A stretch of 64,000 bases of DNA, from NCBI RefSeq assembly GCF_900313035.1, contig NZ_OMPS01000048.1, positions 353,643 to 417,642 on the forward strand, written 5' to 3'. How positions within the stretch are numbered: position 1 is the first letter of the stretch; every line of letters starts with the position of its first letter. Shown here piece after piece: positions 25,391 through 33,625 of the stretch. The notes under the pieces were generated by a model, which saw only the letters and a program-made list of their open reading frames with translations, made no database searches and was not told the DNA's origin. Position numbers and translations under genes: made by a program. Source of the stretch: Ruegeria sp. EL01. GTDB taxonomy: Bacteria; Pseudomonadota; Alphaproteobacteria; Rhodobacterales; Rhodobacteraceae.

Positions 25391-26721
25391 CCGCGCAGCG
25401 CCTGCGCAAGGGCGTTTTGACGCTCGATGACCCTTGGCAGATCGACGGTTGTCAGATGTCCATCGCGAACAATCTGGCGCCCTTCGACAAACAAGTGCCG
25501 AACCTGCGTCGGCCCCGCCAAAAGTAAAGCGGCAGGATCCCAACTGCCGGAACTTTCGACGCAGCGCGTATCCCAAACGGCGATATCTGCACGTTTGCCG
25601 GGCATCAGGCGGCCGCAATCGGGGCGACCGAGCACATCTGCGCCACCTCGCGTCGCGATCTCAAGGGCTTCGCGGGCGGACATGGCATCCGCCCCGTTCG
25701 CGACGCGCTGCAACAGCATGGCCTGTCGCGCCTCAGCCATCAGGTTGCCGATGTCGTTGCTGGCAGATCCATCCACACCAAGACCGACCTGAACACCGTG
25801 ATCCCGCATGACCCGCACCGGCGCGATACCTGACCCCAGGCGACAATTCGAACAAGGGCAGTGCGCCACACCAGTTCTGGTTCTGGCAAACAGATCAATT
25901 TCGGCTCCGTCCAGCTTGACGCAATGCGCGTGCCAGACATCCGAACCAGTCCACCCCAAATCTTCGGCATATTGGCCCGGGCGACATCCAAATTGAGCCT
26001 CAGAATAGGCGATGTCTTCATCATTCTCCGCCAGATGCGTGTGCAACATCACGCCTTTGTCCCGCGCCAGCAACGCCGTGTCGCGCATTAGATCGCGGCT
26101 GACCGAGAATGGCGAACAGGGTGCCAGCCCCACGCGGCACATGGACCCTTCACGAGGATCGTGAAACGCGTCCACGACACGGATCATATCCTCCAGAATA
26201 TCACTTTCGGCTTCGACCAGACTGTCCGGTGGCAGGCCACCGTCGCTTTCCCCAATGCTCATCGCGCCGCGTGTGGGATGAAATCTAATGCCCAGCTCAG
26301 ACGCGGCCGCAATGGTGTCCTCTAGCCGAGCCCCGTTTGGGTACAAATACAAATGATCCGAGCTGAGTGTGCAGCCGGACAGGGCCAGTTCCGCCAAACC
26401 AATCTGGGCCGACGTAAACATCTCATCCGGGCCGAACCGCGCCCAGATTGGATAGAGCGTCTGCAGCCAACCAAACAGAAGCGCATCCTGTCCCCCCGGA
26501 ACGGCTCGCGTCAGCGTTTGATAAAGATGGTGGTGTGTATTCACCAGACCGGGTGTCACGACACAGCCCGACACATCGTGGGTCTCGCCACTGCTCGCCA
26601 GCCCGTGGCCGATCTGAGCGATCTGGCCTTGCTTTACCAAGATATCTGCACCGGACAGTTCGCGCCGCGTGTCATCCATCGTCACAATGGAATCGGCGTT
26701 TTTGATCAGAAACTCGGTCAT
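25387..26721 (-). CDS. 8-oxoguanine deaminase
   Basis: A 444-residue TRZ/ATZ-type amidohydrolase. Motifs are VVTPGLVNTHHHLYQTLTRAVPGGQDALLFGWLQTLYPIW, HTHLAENDEDIAYSEAQFG, DVWHAHCVKLDGAEIDLFA, AHCPCSNCRLGSGIAPV and GLGVDGSASNDIGNLMAEARQAM. This combination (HHHLYQ plus CPCSNCRLGSG) identifies 8-oxoguanine deaminases, which make urate from the oxidised base. The ATG at 26721 is 6 bases after AGGAGGG, a strong ribosome site. It follows hisN and the XRE regulator gene on the same strand and meets guaD tail to tail. Confidence 0.9.
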   Translation of the reverse strand: MTEFLIKNADSIVTMDDTRRELSGADILVKQGQIAQIGHGLASSGETHDVSGCVVTPGLVNTHHHLYQTLTRAVPGGQDALLFGWLQTLYPIWARFGPDEMFTSAQIGLAELALSGCTLSSDHLYLYPNGARLEDTIAAASELGIRFHPTRGAMSIGESDGGLPPDSLVEAESDILEDMIRVVDAFHDPREGSMCRVGLAPCSPFSVSRDLMRDTALLARDKGVMLHTHLAENDEDIAYSEAQFGCRPGQYAEDLGWTGSDVWHAHCVKLDGAEIDLFARTRTGVAHCPCSNCRLGSGIAPVRVMRDHGVQVGLGVDGSASNDIGNLMAEARQAMLLQRVANGADAMSAREALEIATRGGADVLGRPDCGRLMPGKRADIAVWDTRCVESSGSWDPAALLLAGPTQVRHLFVEGRQIVRDGHLTTVDLPRVIERQNALAQALRG

Positions 26722-26836
26722 ATGGGCCCTCCTGCATATGCCCGTCTCATGCAAGGAGTGCGAAAGCTGGTGGAAAACGGGCGTAAGAACCAGCTTGGAC
26801 TGATGTACCTGCCTGCGTGCGCTACGGCAACAAAAT

Positions 26837-27628
26837 TCAATAGTGGCGCAAGATCTCCAGAGCGGCGGCGTGAATATCTGGATTGGCCGCCGCCAATGCC
26901 CGACCGCCATCATGTGCAGGGCCACCTTGCCAGTCCGTCACGATCCCGCCCGCCGCCTGAATGACCGCAATCGGCGCCTGGATGTCGTAGGCGTTCAAAC
27001 CGGCCTCGATCACCAGATCTGCTTGACCCGCTGCAACCAGCGCATAGGCGTAACAATCCATTCCATATCGCGTTAGTTGAACCTGTTCGGCGACGGCGCG
27101 AAAGCCGGCCCTGTCTTGCGATGTGCCAACTTCCGGGAAAGTCGTAAACAACGTTGCTTGATCCAAAGCCCTGGTCGCACGCGTTTTCAGGGCGTTTGTG
27201 CCCAACGGACCAGTGACCTGCGCAACCTCTGACGTGCCAATAAAACGCTCGCCAATATAGGGCTGATCGATCACACCCAAAACAGGCCCGTCCTGAGCGC
27301 TAAGCGCGATCAACACACCCCAAGTCGGTGTGCCGCTGATAAACCCGCGCGTTCCATCAATCGGATCCAACACCCAGGTGCGTCCGCTGTTGCCTTCGGT
27401 ATGGCCGAATTCTTCGCCCAGAACTCCGTCATTGGGGCAATGGCGGGACAGCACGCCTCGCATCGCCTTCTCTGCCGCCCGATCCGCAATTGTAACCGGA
27501 TCAAAACCCTCGGCCAGTTTGTTGGATGTTTCGAGATTTCCTTGTCGAAAATACGGAAGGATGGCCGCGCGCGCTGCGTCGGCCATTTCCTCGGCAATTT
27601 CTATATCACTTAGCGGGGTCGTTCGCAT
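26837..27628 (-). CDS. hisN: histidinol-phosphatase (inositol monophosphatase family)
   Basis: A 263-residue Li+-sensitive phosphatase fold. Motifs are GEEFGHTEGNSGRTWVLDPIDGTRGFISGTPTWGVLIAL (metal ligands E, D, D and the GTRGF signature of the histidinol-phosphate subgroup) and LNAYDIQAPIAVIQAAGGIVTDWQG, where YDIQA replaces the usual WDxAA. It would dephosphorylate histidinol phosphate in histidine synthesis in the cytoplasm; a broader sugar or inositol phosphatase remains possible. It lies 45 bases after the XRE regulator gene and probably shares its transcript. Confidence 0.85.
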   Translation of the reverse strand: MRTTPLSDIEIAEEMADAARAAILPYFRQGNLETSNKLAEGFDPVTIADRAAEKAMRGVLSRHCPNDGVLGEEFGHTEGNSGRTWVLDPIDGTRGFISGTPTWGVLIALSAQDGPVLGVIDQPYIGERFIGTSEVAQVTGPLGTNALKTRATRALDQATLFTTFPEVGTSQDRAGFRAVAEQVQLTRYGMDCYAYALVAAGQADLVIEAGLNAYDIQAPIAVIQAAGGIVTDWQGGPAHDGGRALAAANPDIHAAALEILRHY

Positions 27629-27673
27629 GCAGCAGAGGTGCGATTAACGCCCCACATAGTCAAGAAGGATTTA

Positions 27674-28045
27674 TCAGGCGACGTCGCTTAGGACGCGGGC
27701 CAGCTCGAACAGACGGCGACGCTGGTTTTCCGGGATCGCATAGTAAGAGCGCACCAAATCCAGAGCTTCTTTGTCACCCATCAGGTCCGCAGGAACAGAT
27801 TTTTTGTCTGCCTCGTCCTTCTGGGCTTCTTCCAGGCCTTCGAAAAAGAAGCTGACCGGTACATCCAATGTCTCGGCAATGTCCCAAAGGCGAGACGCGC
27901 TGATTCGGTTGGCACCCGTTTCATATTTCTGAATTTGTTGAAACTTAATACCAACCTGCTGCGCCAACTGCTGTTGGGTCATCCCAATCAGCCAGCGGCG
28001 GTGCCGAACGCGCTTGCCCACATGGACATCGACGTGATGAGTCAT
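27674..28045 (-). CDS. XRE-family helix-turn-helix regulator
   Basis: 123 residues. A Cro/C1 domain fills the first half (GKRVRHRRWLIGMTQQQLAQQVGIKFQQIQKYETGANRISASRLWDIAETLDVPVSFFFEG). A short C-terminal helix region carries KEALDLVRSYYAIPENQRRRLFELARVLS. Such compact regulators, with FQQIQKYETG and a C-terminal LxRxYxxIP motif, are conserved across alphaproteobacteria; their targets are mostly unknown. A TTGAAA/AATAAA promoter about 130 bases upstream gives a long leader. hisN follows 45 bases downstream. Confidence 0.85.
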   Translation of the reverse strand: MTHHVDVHVGKRVRHRRWLIGMTQQQLAQQVGIKFQQIQKYETGANRISASRLWDIAETLDVPVSFFFEGLEEAQKDEADKKSVPADLMGDKEALDLVRSYYAIPENQRRRLFELARVLSDVA

Positions 28046-28389
28046 TGGTATTCTCCTCTACTACACAAACATCTGAACGGGATTGCGCGACGTCCGTGAT
28101 CGCATCATTAGCGTGCCGGTCTTAAGCACTCACTAATCCGGATCGTGCCTTCCCCCGAAAACAGCACTAGAGGTCTTTATTGCTGCTTTTTGATCTTTTT
28201 TCAAGCTGGTTGAGTCATCATCACGGTATAGTGGTTTATGGTTGTATCGTTTTGAGACACAATCACTTCAAATTGAGCTTGTCGTTGCCGACTCAGCTCG
28301 CCTATGCGTTCACTTTGCCGCAAGGGTTAACTTATTGACAATATTGACCCGGCGCGAGCGTATATGCGCAAAGCAACGAAAGGCTCTCT
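28046..28389. other. 344-base divergent intergenic region (XRE regulator / quinone reductase)
   Basis: This is AT-richer than its surroundings and holds a good minus-strand promoter (28176-28204). It also has TTGACA (28335-28340) and TTGACC (28344-28349) ahead of TATATG (28361-28366) on the plus strand, though their spacing is not ideal. No small gene, tRNA or recognisable structured RNA was seen. Confidence 0.5.
28176..28204 (-). promoter_or_regulatory. sigma-70-type promoter for the XRE regulator gene
   Basis: On the minus strand TTGAAA (28199-28204), a 17-base A-rich spacer and AATAAA (28176-28181). It implies a leader of about 120-130 bases before the ATG at 28045. Confidence 0.5.
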
Positions 28390-29346
28390 ATGCTGGCATA
28401 TCGCATTCAATCCAATGGGTCTGCGGCCCAACTGTGCCATGTGGACATTCCGGTCCCAAAGGCAGATCAGGTCAGGATTGCGATTAAGGCCTGCGGATTG
28501 AATTTTGCCGACCTGTTGATGCAAAAAGGCACATATCAGGATACGCCCCAGACTCCGTTCACGCTGGGTATGGAAATTGCCGGAGTGGTGGACGCTGTTG
28601 GTGCCGGGGTCTCACACCTGAAACGCGGCGACCGGGTCGCCATATACTCCGGTCAGGACGGGCTGGCAGAATACGGTTGCTTCGGTGCCGATCGTGCAAT
28701 TCCGCTGCCCACTTCCACCAGTTTTGAGGCTGCCGCTGCCATTCAGATCGCTTATGGCACCAGCCATATCGCGCTGGATCACCGGGCCAGGTTGCAAGCG
28801 GGCGAGACGCTGCTTGTTACGGGCGCCGCCGGTGGTGTCGGCCTGACGGCCGTGGAAATCGGAAAACTCATGGGCGCCACGGTGATTGCGCAGGCACGCG
28901 GCGAAGACAAGCTGGCCGTTGCGCGCGCCGCCGGGGCAGATCACCTTATCGACGCCTCCGAAGACCTGCGCGACAGGGTCAGGGCTTTAGGTGGGGCGGA
29001 TGTGGTTTATGACGCCATCGGTGGTGACGTGTTCAAAGCCGCCTTTCGCGCCACAAATCCCGAAGGACGTTTGCTGCCGATCGGATTTGCGGGCGGCGAT
29101 GTCCCGCAAATCCCGGCCAATCACCTACTGGTCAAGAACCTGACGGTGATCGGTTTCTATATTGGTGGATATCTGAATTTTCGCCCTGAAATCGTGCGCG
29201 ATAGCTTCGAAACCCTTTTCCGTTGGCACACCGAGGGCAGGATCAAGCCGCACATCAGCCACGTTCTGCCGTTGCAGGACGTAGCAGACGGAATGCTGCT
29301 GCTGAAAGAGCGCAAGTCCACGGGAAAGATTGTCGTCAAACCCTGA
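28390..29346 (+). CDS. NADPH:quinone oxidoreductase (MDR family)
   Basis: A 318-residue zinc-free medium-chain dehydrogenase. The GroES-like N domain holds KACGLNFADLLMQKGTYQDTPQTPFTLGMEIAGVVDAVGAGV. The nucleotide-binding region is ETLLVTGAAGGVGLTAVEIGKLMGATVIAQARGEDKLAVARAAGADHLID. The catalytic zinc ligands of alcohol dehydrogenases are absent, as in QOR. It likely reduces quinones or enones with NADPH in the cytoplasm, and may help detoxification. It is monocistronic and convergent with the LysR gene. Confidence 0.88.
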   Translation: MLAYRIQSNGSAAQLCHVDIPVPKADQVRIAIKACGLNFADLLMQKGTYQDTPQTPFTLGMEIAGVVDAVGAGVSHLKRGDRVAIYSGQDGLAEYGCFGADRAIPLPTSTSFEAAAAIQIAYGTSHIALDHRARLQAGETLLVTGAAGGVGLTAVEIGKLMGATVIAQARGEDKLAVARAAGADHLIDASEDLRDRVRALGGADVVYDAIGGDVFKAAFRATNPEGRLLPIGFAGGDVPQIPANHLLVKNLTVIGFYIGGYLNFRPEIVRDSFETLFRWHTEGRIKPHISHVLPLQDVADGMLLLKERKSTGKIVVKP

Positions 29347-29352
29347 ACGCGT

Positions 29353-30234
29353 CTATCCGACAACGGCCCTCAGAGGGCTGCCGCCCAGCATGCGGAAGTT
29401 TTGCCGAACCAAAGCGGCCAGCGCCTCGACCACTGGATCCCGACCGGCTTCACCCCCGTACAAGTTGATCATATGTGCGGGCAGTTCAGGCAAGACACCT
29501 CCTGTGTCTATCTGCTCCAGATGCGCGGTCTCGGTGCCATCCAGCATGGCATGAACCGCCAGATCCGCGCTGACCGTCGCTTCGATCGTTCGGTCGTTTT
29601 CAGTCTCGACGGAAAGTTCCCAAGGGATTCCGGCTGCATCCAGTGCGGAAATCACCTGCGGTCTGAACAGGCAGCGTCGCCCCAACGCCAATGGCAGCGG
29701 CCGTTTGCGCCAGGCTGACCCGCCCGGAGCACCGATCCAGCGCAGCGGCAATTCAGCAATCGTCTCAGCCCCGTCGGCAATCGAAGGTTCGGTCGTCAGG
29801 ATCACGTCACATTCTCCGCGCTTGTACATATCCTTCAACTGCAGCGAATAAGACGACACCAGCTGCACCCTGACCCGTGGAAAATCCGCATTAAATCGCT
29901 GCAGAACACGCGGAATAGCCGGGTATACGATGTCATGCGGCACGCCGAGGACAACCTCACCTTCAAACGCCTGATCGGTCAACTTGGAAATCACCTCATC
30001 ATTCAACGCAGTCATCCGACGGGCATAAGCCAACAACTGCTCTCCTGACGCGGTCAGGGCAATTGTTCGACCGCTACGATCCAACAATTCAAGGCCCAGC
30101 AGCTCCTCAAGACGTTTGAGTTGCATCGAAACCGCTGATTGCGTCAGGTGCAGGAACCCGGCTGCCCGGGTGACCCCGCCTTGGTCCGCGACGGCCACGA
30201 AAGATCGCAGCGTGGTTATGTCCAGATTTCGCAT
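29353..30234 (-). CDS. LysR-family transcriptional regulator
   Basis: 293 residues. The N-terminal winged helix (LDITTLRSFVAVADQGGVTRAAGFLHLTQSAVSMQLKRLEELLGLELLDRSGRTIALTASGEQLLAYARRM) is textbook LysR, followed by a two-lobed effector domain. No target can be named. I chose the ATG at 30234; AAGGA lies 9 bases upstream, and a GTG two codons earlier is the alternative. A perfect ten-base inverted repeat spans the gap to the divergent DUF1127 gene. Confidence 0.85.
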   Translation of the reverse strand: MRNLDITTLRSFVAVADQGGVTRAAGFLHLTQSAVSMQLKRLEELLGLELLDRSGRTIALTASGEQLLAYARRMTALNDEVISKLTDQAFEGEVVLGVPHDIVYPAIPRVLQRFNADFPRVRVQLVSSYSLQLKDMYKRGECDVILTTEPSIADGAETIAELPLRWIGAPGGSAWRKRPLPLALGRRCLFRPQVISALDAAGIPWELSVETENDRTIEATVSADLAVHAMLDGTETAHLEQIDTGGVLPELPAHMINLYGGEAGRDPVVEALAALVRQNFRMLGGSPLRAVVG

Positions 30235-30251
30235 CTTCACGATTCCTTATG

Positions 30252-30323
30252 GGTTCCATCATAAATATTCGTTTTAAAAATATGTCATACTCCACCATAT
30301 CAATCAAGGAAGTTGATGGAACC
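30252..30323. repeat. widely spaced perfect 10-base inverted repeat
   Basis: GGTTCCATCA (30252-30261) and TGATGGAACC (30314-30323) are exact reverse complements, 52 bases apart, in the gap between the LysR gene and the DUF1127 gene. They could be two binding half-sites for a looping regulator or a long RNA stem in the DUF1127 leader. Confidence 0.5.
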
Positions 30324-30361
30324 TGACAAACCCATCGCAAATCGCAGAAAGGACAATAACC

Positions 30362-30571
30362 ATGACCCAAGTTGCAATTCATCGCCCGTGCAAGCCCACC
30401 ACGCGATCTGTTCTTGGCATGATCACAAACGCAATGTCCCTGAAGCGCCAGCGACGCAGCTTAGCCGAGCTGGATGATCGCGCCCTGAAAGATATCGGAG
30501 TGACTCGGAGCGAAGCCGATATCGAAGTCGGCCGTTACATATGGGACGCACCGGAATTCTGGCGGAAATGA
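30362..30571 (+). CDS. DUF1127 (YjiS-like) small protein
   Basis: 69 residues. The C-terminal half, SLKRQRRSLAELDDRALKDIGVTRSEADIEVGRYIWD, is a full DUF1127 motif (Arg-rich, with LxELDDxxLxDIGxxRxxI). Small Arg-rich DUF1127 proteins in alphaproteobacteria affect RNA turnover and phosphate or stress responses in the few cases studied. GAAAGGACAATAACC gives a ribosome site. It is divergent from the LysR gene. Confidence 0.88.
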   Translation: MTQVAIHRPCKPTTRSVLGMITNAMSLKRQRRSLAELDDRALKDIGVTRSEADIEVGRYIWDAPEFWRK

Positions 30572-30754
30572 CGAAAAATCAGCCTTGTAGTGCAATAATG
30601 GCGGTCCGCTGCGGTGGATTGCCATTTTTGTTGTGCGTTTTAGTCGGTTTTGTGCGGTAAACTCTTGAAACACAGCCTGTAGTTGCCGATATTTGCAGGG
30701 AAAGCGCTCTGCTTCGGCAGGGCGAACAAGATATATGTTTAGGGAGACCCTTTG

Positions 30755-31492
30755 ATGGCACAATTCGACACGATCCGGACGGCATCCGGCGCGCGCGCCG
30801 CCGAGATCGACGAGGGCCTGCGCGCCCATATGAACAAAGTCTACGGCACAATGTCCGTAGGTATGCTGATCACGTTTGCTGTGGCCTGGGCCGTTGGATC
30901 CAGCCCGCAACTGCTGTCCGTGTTCCGCGACCCGGTCACGCTGAGCCCCAATATCTTGGGCTGGATCGTGATGTTTGCTCCGTTGGCAATGGTGTTCGGC
31001 TTTGGTGCCGCAATCAACCGCCTGTCGGCTGCCGGTGCGCAGTTGTTCTTCTATGTCTTCGCTGGGGTCATGGGCCTGTCGCTGAGCTGGATTTTCGTCG
31101 CCTTCACCGGGGTCTCGATCGCTCAGGTATTTCTGGTGACCTCCATCGCCTTCGCTGGCTTGTCTCTGTACGGCTATGTCACCAAGAAAGACCTGTCAGG
31201 TATGGGTACGTTCTTGATGATGGGCGTGATCGGTCTGGTCGTTGCCATGGTGATCAACATGTTCCTGCAATCGCCTGCGATCATGTTTGCAGTGTCCATT
31301 CTGGGTGTGCTGATCTTTGCCGCGCTGACCGCGTATGACACGCAAAAGATCAAGACCACATACCTGCAGATGGCCCATTCCGGTGATCAGGAATGGTTGG
31401 GCAAGGCCGCCATCATGGGCGCGCTGAACCTGTATCTGGACTTTATCAACATGTTCATGTTCCTGCTGCAGTTGTTCGGCAGCCGCGAGTAA
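30755..31492 (+). CDS. Bax inhibitor-1/YccA family membrane protein
   Basis: 245 residues with seven hydrophobic segments. Typical features are the N-terminal RAHMNKVYGTMSVGMLITFAVAW, the conserved ALTAYDTQKIK near helix 6/7 (the Asp forms the pH-sensing pair in BsYetJ-like calcium leak channels) and a C-terminal LYLDFINMFMFLLQLFGSRE. It is an inner-membrane protein with a probable role in ion leak or membrane protein quality control. ATG at 30755 follows AGGGAGA; a TTG one codon earlier is rejected. A strong terminator follows. Confidence 0.92.
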   Translation: MAQFDTIRTASGARAAEIDEGLRAHMNKVYGTMSVGMLITFAVAWAVGSSPQLLSVFRDPVTLSPNILGWIVMFAPLAMVFGFGAAINRLSAAGAQLFFYVFAGVMGLSLSWIFVAFTGVSIAQVFLVTSIAFAGLSLYGYVTKKDLSGMGTFLMMGVIGLVVAMVINMFLQSPAIMFAVSILGVLIFAALTAYDTQKIKTTYLQMAHSGDQEWLGKAAIMGALNLYLDFINMFMFLLQLFGSRE

Positions 31493-31514
31493 CGAACCGA
31501 AAAATACAATTGGC

Positions 31515-31550
31515 AAAGGGCGGGTCCGAACGACCCGCCCTTTTTCTTTT
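31515..31550 (+). terminator. intrinsic terminator of the Bax-inhibitor gene
   Basis: AAAGGGCGGGTC (31515-31526) and GACCCGCCCTTT (31532-31543) form a perfect 12-pair stem with a 5-base loop, followed by TTTTTCTTTT-like sequence. It starts 23 bases after the stop. Confidence 0.95.
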
Positions 31551-31611
31551 GCCTTGATAACGGTGCGCGGCTCCGACGTAACTCGACATCGATCGATGTC
31601 GAGGTTCTCCC

Positions 31612-31645
31612 AAAAAACAAAACCCCCACCGTCAAGGCGAGGGCT
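31612..31645 (-). terminator. intrinsic terminator of the small lipoprotein gene
   Basis: On the minus strand CCCTCGCC-TTGAC-GGTGGGGG (31636-31643 and 31623-31630) pairs with two G-T wobbles and runs into GTTTTGTTTTTT. It lies about 25 bases after the stop of the lipoprotein gene. Confidence 0.8.
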
Positions 31646-31669
31646 TCATTGGCCTTAGTTGGTTAAGGT

Positions 31670-32176
31670 TCAGCTACAGTTCAGAGGAACTGCAAAGCCT
31701 GAACTCCGCTCGGACGAGCCTTTGCGGAACACGTCACCAGCTGGCAGGCATCCTGTGAAACGCTCGGTCTGACTTCCAAAGGTGGCGCCGATCGAGTTGT
31801 CCACGGTTGTGGTATTGGTTGGCGTACGCAACACGCCGAATAGTGTGCCGTTTACGTTGACGGTGCTCAGGAACAGGTTGGTATCGCTGCCTGACAATTG
31901 AACTGCAGTGGTATCCGTGCGCCCGCCATTGTCGATAGCAACACCGGCCACTTTCGACGCATCAACCTGATCGGACAAAACAGACACGGTACGAAGTTCT
32001 GCCAATTCCGCAGGAATATTTGTTGCTGGCGGAACAAACGCCACTGCGCCCTGAACATCCGAGACCGTGCGCGGCTCGCCATCAATTCCAGTAAACCCAA
32101 CACCTTCACGGTTGAAGAGATCTTCACAGCCTGAAAGTGACAGGACGGCTATTGTGGATAACAAGATTTTTTTCAT
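31670..32176 (-). CDS. small lipoprotein of unknown function
   Basis: 168 residues. The signal sequence MKKILLSTIAVLSLSGC ends in a good lipobox (LSGC, Cys17), so it should be a lipid-anchored envelope protein. The mature part is rich in Thr, Val and Asn (TTAVQLSGSDTNLFLSTVNVNGTLFGVLRTPTNTTTVDNSIG) with probable beta structure and two Cys near the C-terminus (FTGCLPAGD, PLNCS). I recognise no family. It lies downstream of rpmG, separated by a terminator, and has its own terminator. Confidence 0.75.
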   Translation of the reverse strand: MKKILLSTIAVLSLSGCEDLFNREGVGFTGIDGEPRTVSDVQGAVAFVPPATNIPAELAELRTVSVLSDQVDASKVAGVAIDNGGRTDTTAVQLSGSDTNLFLSTVNVNGTLFGVLRTPTNTTTVDNSIGATFGSQTERFTGCLPAGDVFRKGSSERSSGFAVPLNCS

Positions 32177-32340
32177 GGCGGTCAACATTTTGTGGCGGTT
32201 TGCTCAACCGTATGTGCAGGCAGGTGCAAATTGCAAGCCACAGCGGAAACGATTGAGCCCGGCCCTGATGCGTCGCTGCAACGGCCCGATCCGTAAGATG
32301 CCCAGAAACCTGGGCACCAACCATTGCAAAACATGCAATG

Positions 32341-32370
32341 AAAAAGGGCCCTGCCAACGCAGAACCCCTT
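32341..32370 (-). terminator. intrinsic terminator of rpmG
   Basis: On the minus strand GGGTTCTGC-GTTG-GCAGGGCCC (32359-32367 and 32346-32354) pairs with two wobbles and is followed by TTTTTCATT. It lies about 25 bases beyond the rpmG stop. Confidence 0.85.
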
Positions 32371-32394
32371 CAGATGTCCAATCGGAACGGCAGA

Positions 32395-32562
32395 TTACTT
32401 AATCTTGCCTTCCTTGTACTCGACATGCTTGCGAACGACCGGATCGTATTTACGAACGGTCATTTTCTCAGTCATGGTGCGCGCGTTCTTCTTGGTCACG
32501 TAGAAGTGGCCCGTGCCCGCGGTCGAGTTCAGACGGATCTTGATTGTCGTCGGCTTCGCCAT
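32395..32562 (-). CDS. rpmG: 50S ribosomal protein L33
   Basis: 55 residues: MAKPTTIKIRLNSTAGTGHFY, then VTKKNARTMTEKMTVRKYDPVVRKHVEYKEGKIK, a full-length L33 of the zinc-free (C-minus) type because the CxxC pairs are absent. It is a structural protein of the large ribosomal subunit near the E site. CAGGAGATAACC before the ATG is a good ribosome site. It is monocistronic with a TTGACA promoter and its own terminator. Confidence 0.97.
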   Translation of the reverse strand: MAKPTTIKIRLNSTAGTGHFYVTKKNARTMTEKMTVRKYDPVVRKHVEYKEGKIK

Positions 32563-32577
32563 GGTTATCTCCTGCGT

Positions 32578-32600
32578 CCGAAAAGGCAGGGGCCTTTCGG
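32578..32600 (-). other. leader hairpin of rpmG
   Basis: The minus-strand sequence CCGAAAGG-CCCCTG-CCTTTTCGG can fold into a stem with one bulge, ending 15 bases before the rpmG ATG, just upstream of the ribosome site. It may influence translation; no known ribosomal leader family is recognised. Confidence 0.35.
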
Positions 32601-32621
32601 TTGAATTCCTATGAGCGTGCG

Positions 32622-32649
32622 CTTTTACGCCCTGCACAGCGCATGTCAA
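32622..32649 (-). promoter_or_regulatory. promoter of rpmG
   Basis: Minus-strand TTGACA (32644-32649), a 16-base spacer and TAAAAG (32622-32627), giving a leader of about 50 bases. The -35 box is a perfect consensus. Confidence 0.6.
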
Positions 32650-32689
32650 GGCCAATCAGACCCGCTGCAGCCAGGATTCCTTGGCCCGC

Positions 32690-33397
32690 TTAGGTAGACA
32701 GGTTTGGTGCGCCCATATAGCTGTGAATCTGGTCCCGCTCGTTATCCGAGAGGCCCAGTGCGGTGGATAGCTGGTGCAGGTAAGAAGCCTCACTCTCGTT
32801 GTCCAATCGAATCGCTGCCAGTGAGGTCGCATATATCTGTGTCTTGAGCGGCGCCCCTGAATCCGCAGCCAGCCCCATGACATCAATTGGTGCGCTTAGC
32901 TGTTCCTGTACAAATGCGCGTTCTTCATCGCTGATATCGTCGCCCAACTCGCCCAGGATGGTTTCTTTTTCCTGTTCATCCAGTTCACCATCCGCCTTAG
33001 CGGCCTGAATCATAGCGCGGAGCATCAGCTTGGCCTGTTCCTCCATCGCCGCACCTGCCGGTGTACCTTGGAGAACCGTCTCCATCATGTTTGTTGTTTG
33101 CTGGCTTCCGGTTCTGGCCGCGCCCTGCATGGCGTTCAGCAGACCTCCCAGACCGGCTGCGCCTGCAGCGCCACCGCCCATTCCCATTTTGCCCATCATG
33201 TCCTGCAGACCAGAGGCGCCGCCCGGCATACCAAACTGTTCGGCCATTTTGCCCAACTGGTCCATTCCGAACCCGCCGCCTGACCCTTTCATCATATCCT
33301 GCAGGCCAGCCATGCCCCCCATCTGCTTGTACTTGTCCAACCCTTTGGCCGCAGCAAATCCTACGGCAACCGAGGCCAATGCTTTCATGAAACTCAT
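32690..33397 (-). CDS. DUF533/TerB-like protein
   Basis: 235 residues. A short hydrophobic N-terminus (SFMKALASVAVGFAAAKG) is followed by a Gly/Met-rich low-complexity region (about residues 28-100, with LQDMM repeated at MAGLQDMMKGSGGG and ASGLQDMMGKMGMGGG). A helical TerB-fold domain follows (AKLMLRAMIQAAKADGELDEQEKETILGEL, DEERAFVQEQLSAP), which includes the acidic DGELDEQE metal-site-like motif. It belongs to the YebE/DUF533 group; the link to tellurite is only by fold. GGGAGGAAAGTT before the ATG is a strong ribosome site. Function unknown. Confidence 0.82.
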   Translation of the reverse strand: MSFMKALASVAVGFAAAKGLDKYKQMGGMAGLQDMMKGSGGGFGMDQLGKMAEQFGMPGGASGLQDMMGKMGMGGGAAGAAGLGGLLNAMQGAARTGSQQTTNMMETVLQGTPAGAAMEEQAKLMLRAMIQAAKADGELDEQEKETILGELGDDISDEERAFVQEQLSAPIDVMGLAADSGAPLKTQIYATSLAAIRLDNESEASYLHQLSTALGLSDNERDQIHSYMGAPNLST

Positions 33398-33625
33398 AAC
33401 TTTCCTCCCAGGCTCCACTTCCAATCTGTTGTCGAACTGTATCAGCGGATTGAACAATAGAATACTATGCAGGGAATTTGGCGATTGCCTCGGCGATGTC
33501 AGATGTGCGGCCGGGACTACTTTTGAAAGCAATTCGACAGCAATGTGTTGGTCGCTGCCGTCCTGCTTTTGTGGAAAATGAAGCCAAACATACGACAGCT
33601 TTATGTCGGGTTCTTGAGAGAACAT

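Noticed and set aside
32690..33397. Tellurite resistance by the TerB-like protein
   Set aside because: Only a fold-level similarity; it fits the DUF533/YebE group and stands alone.
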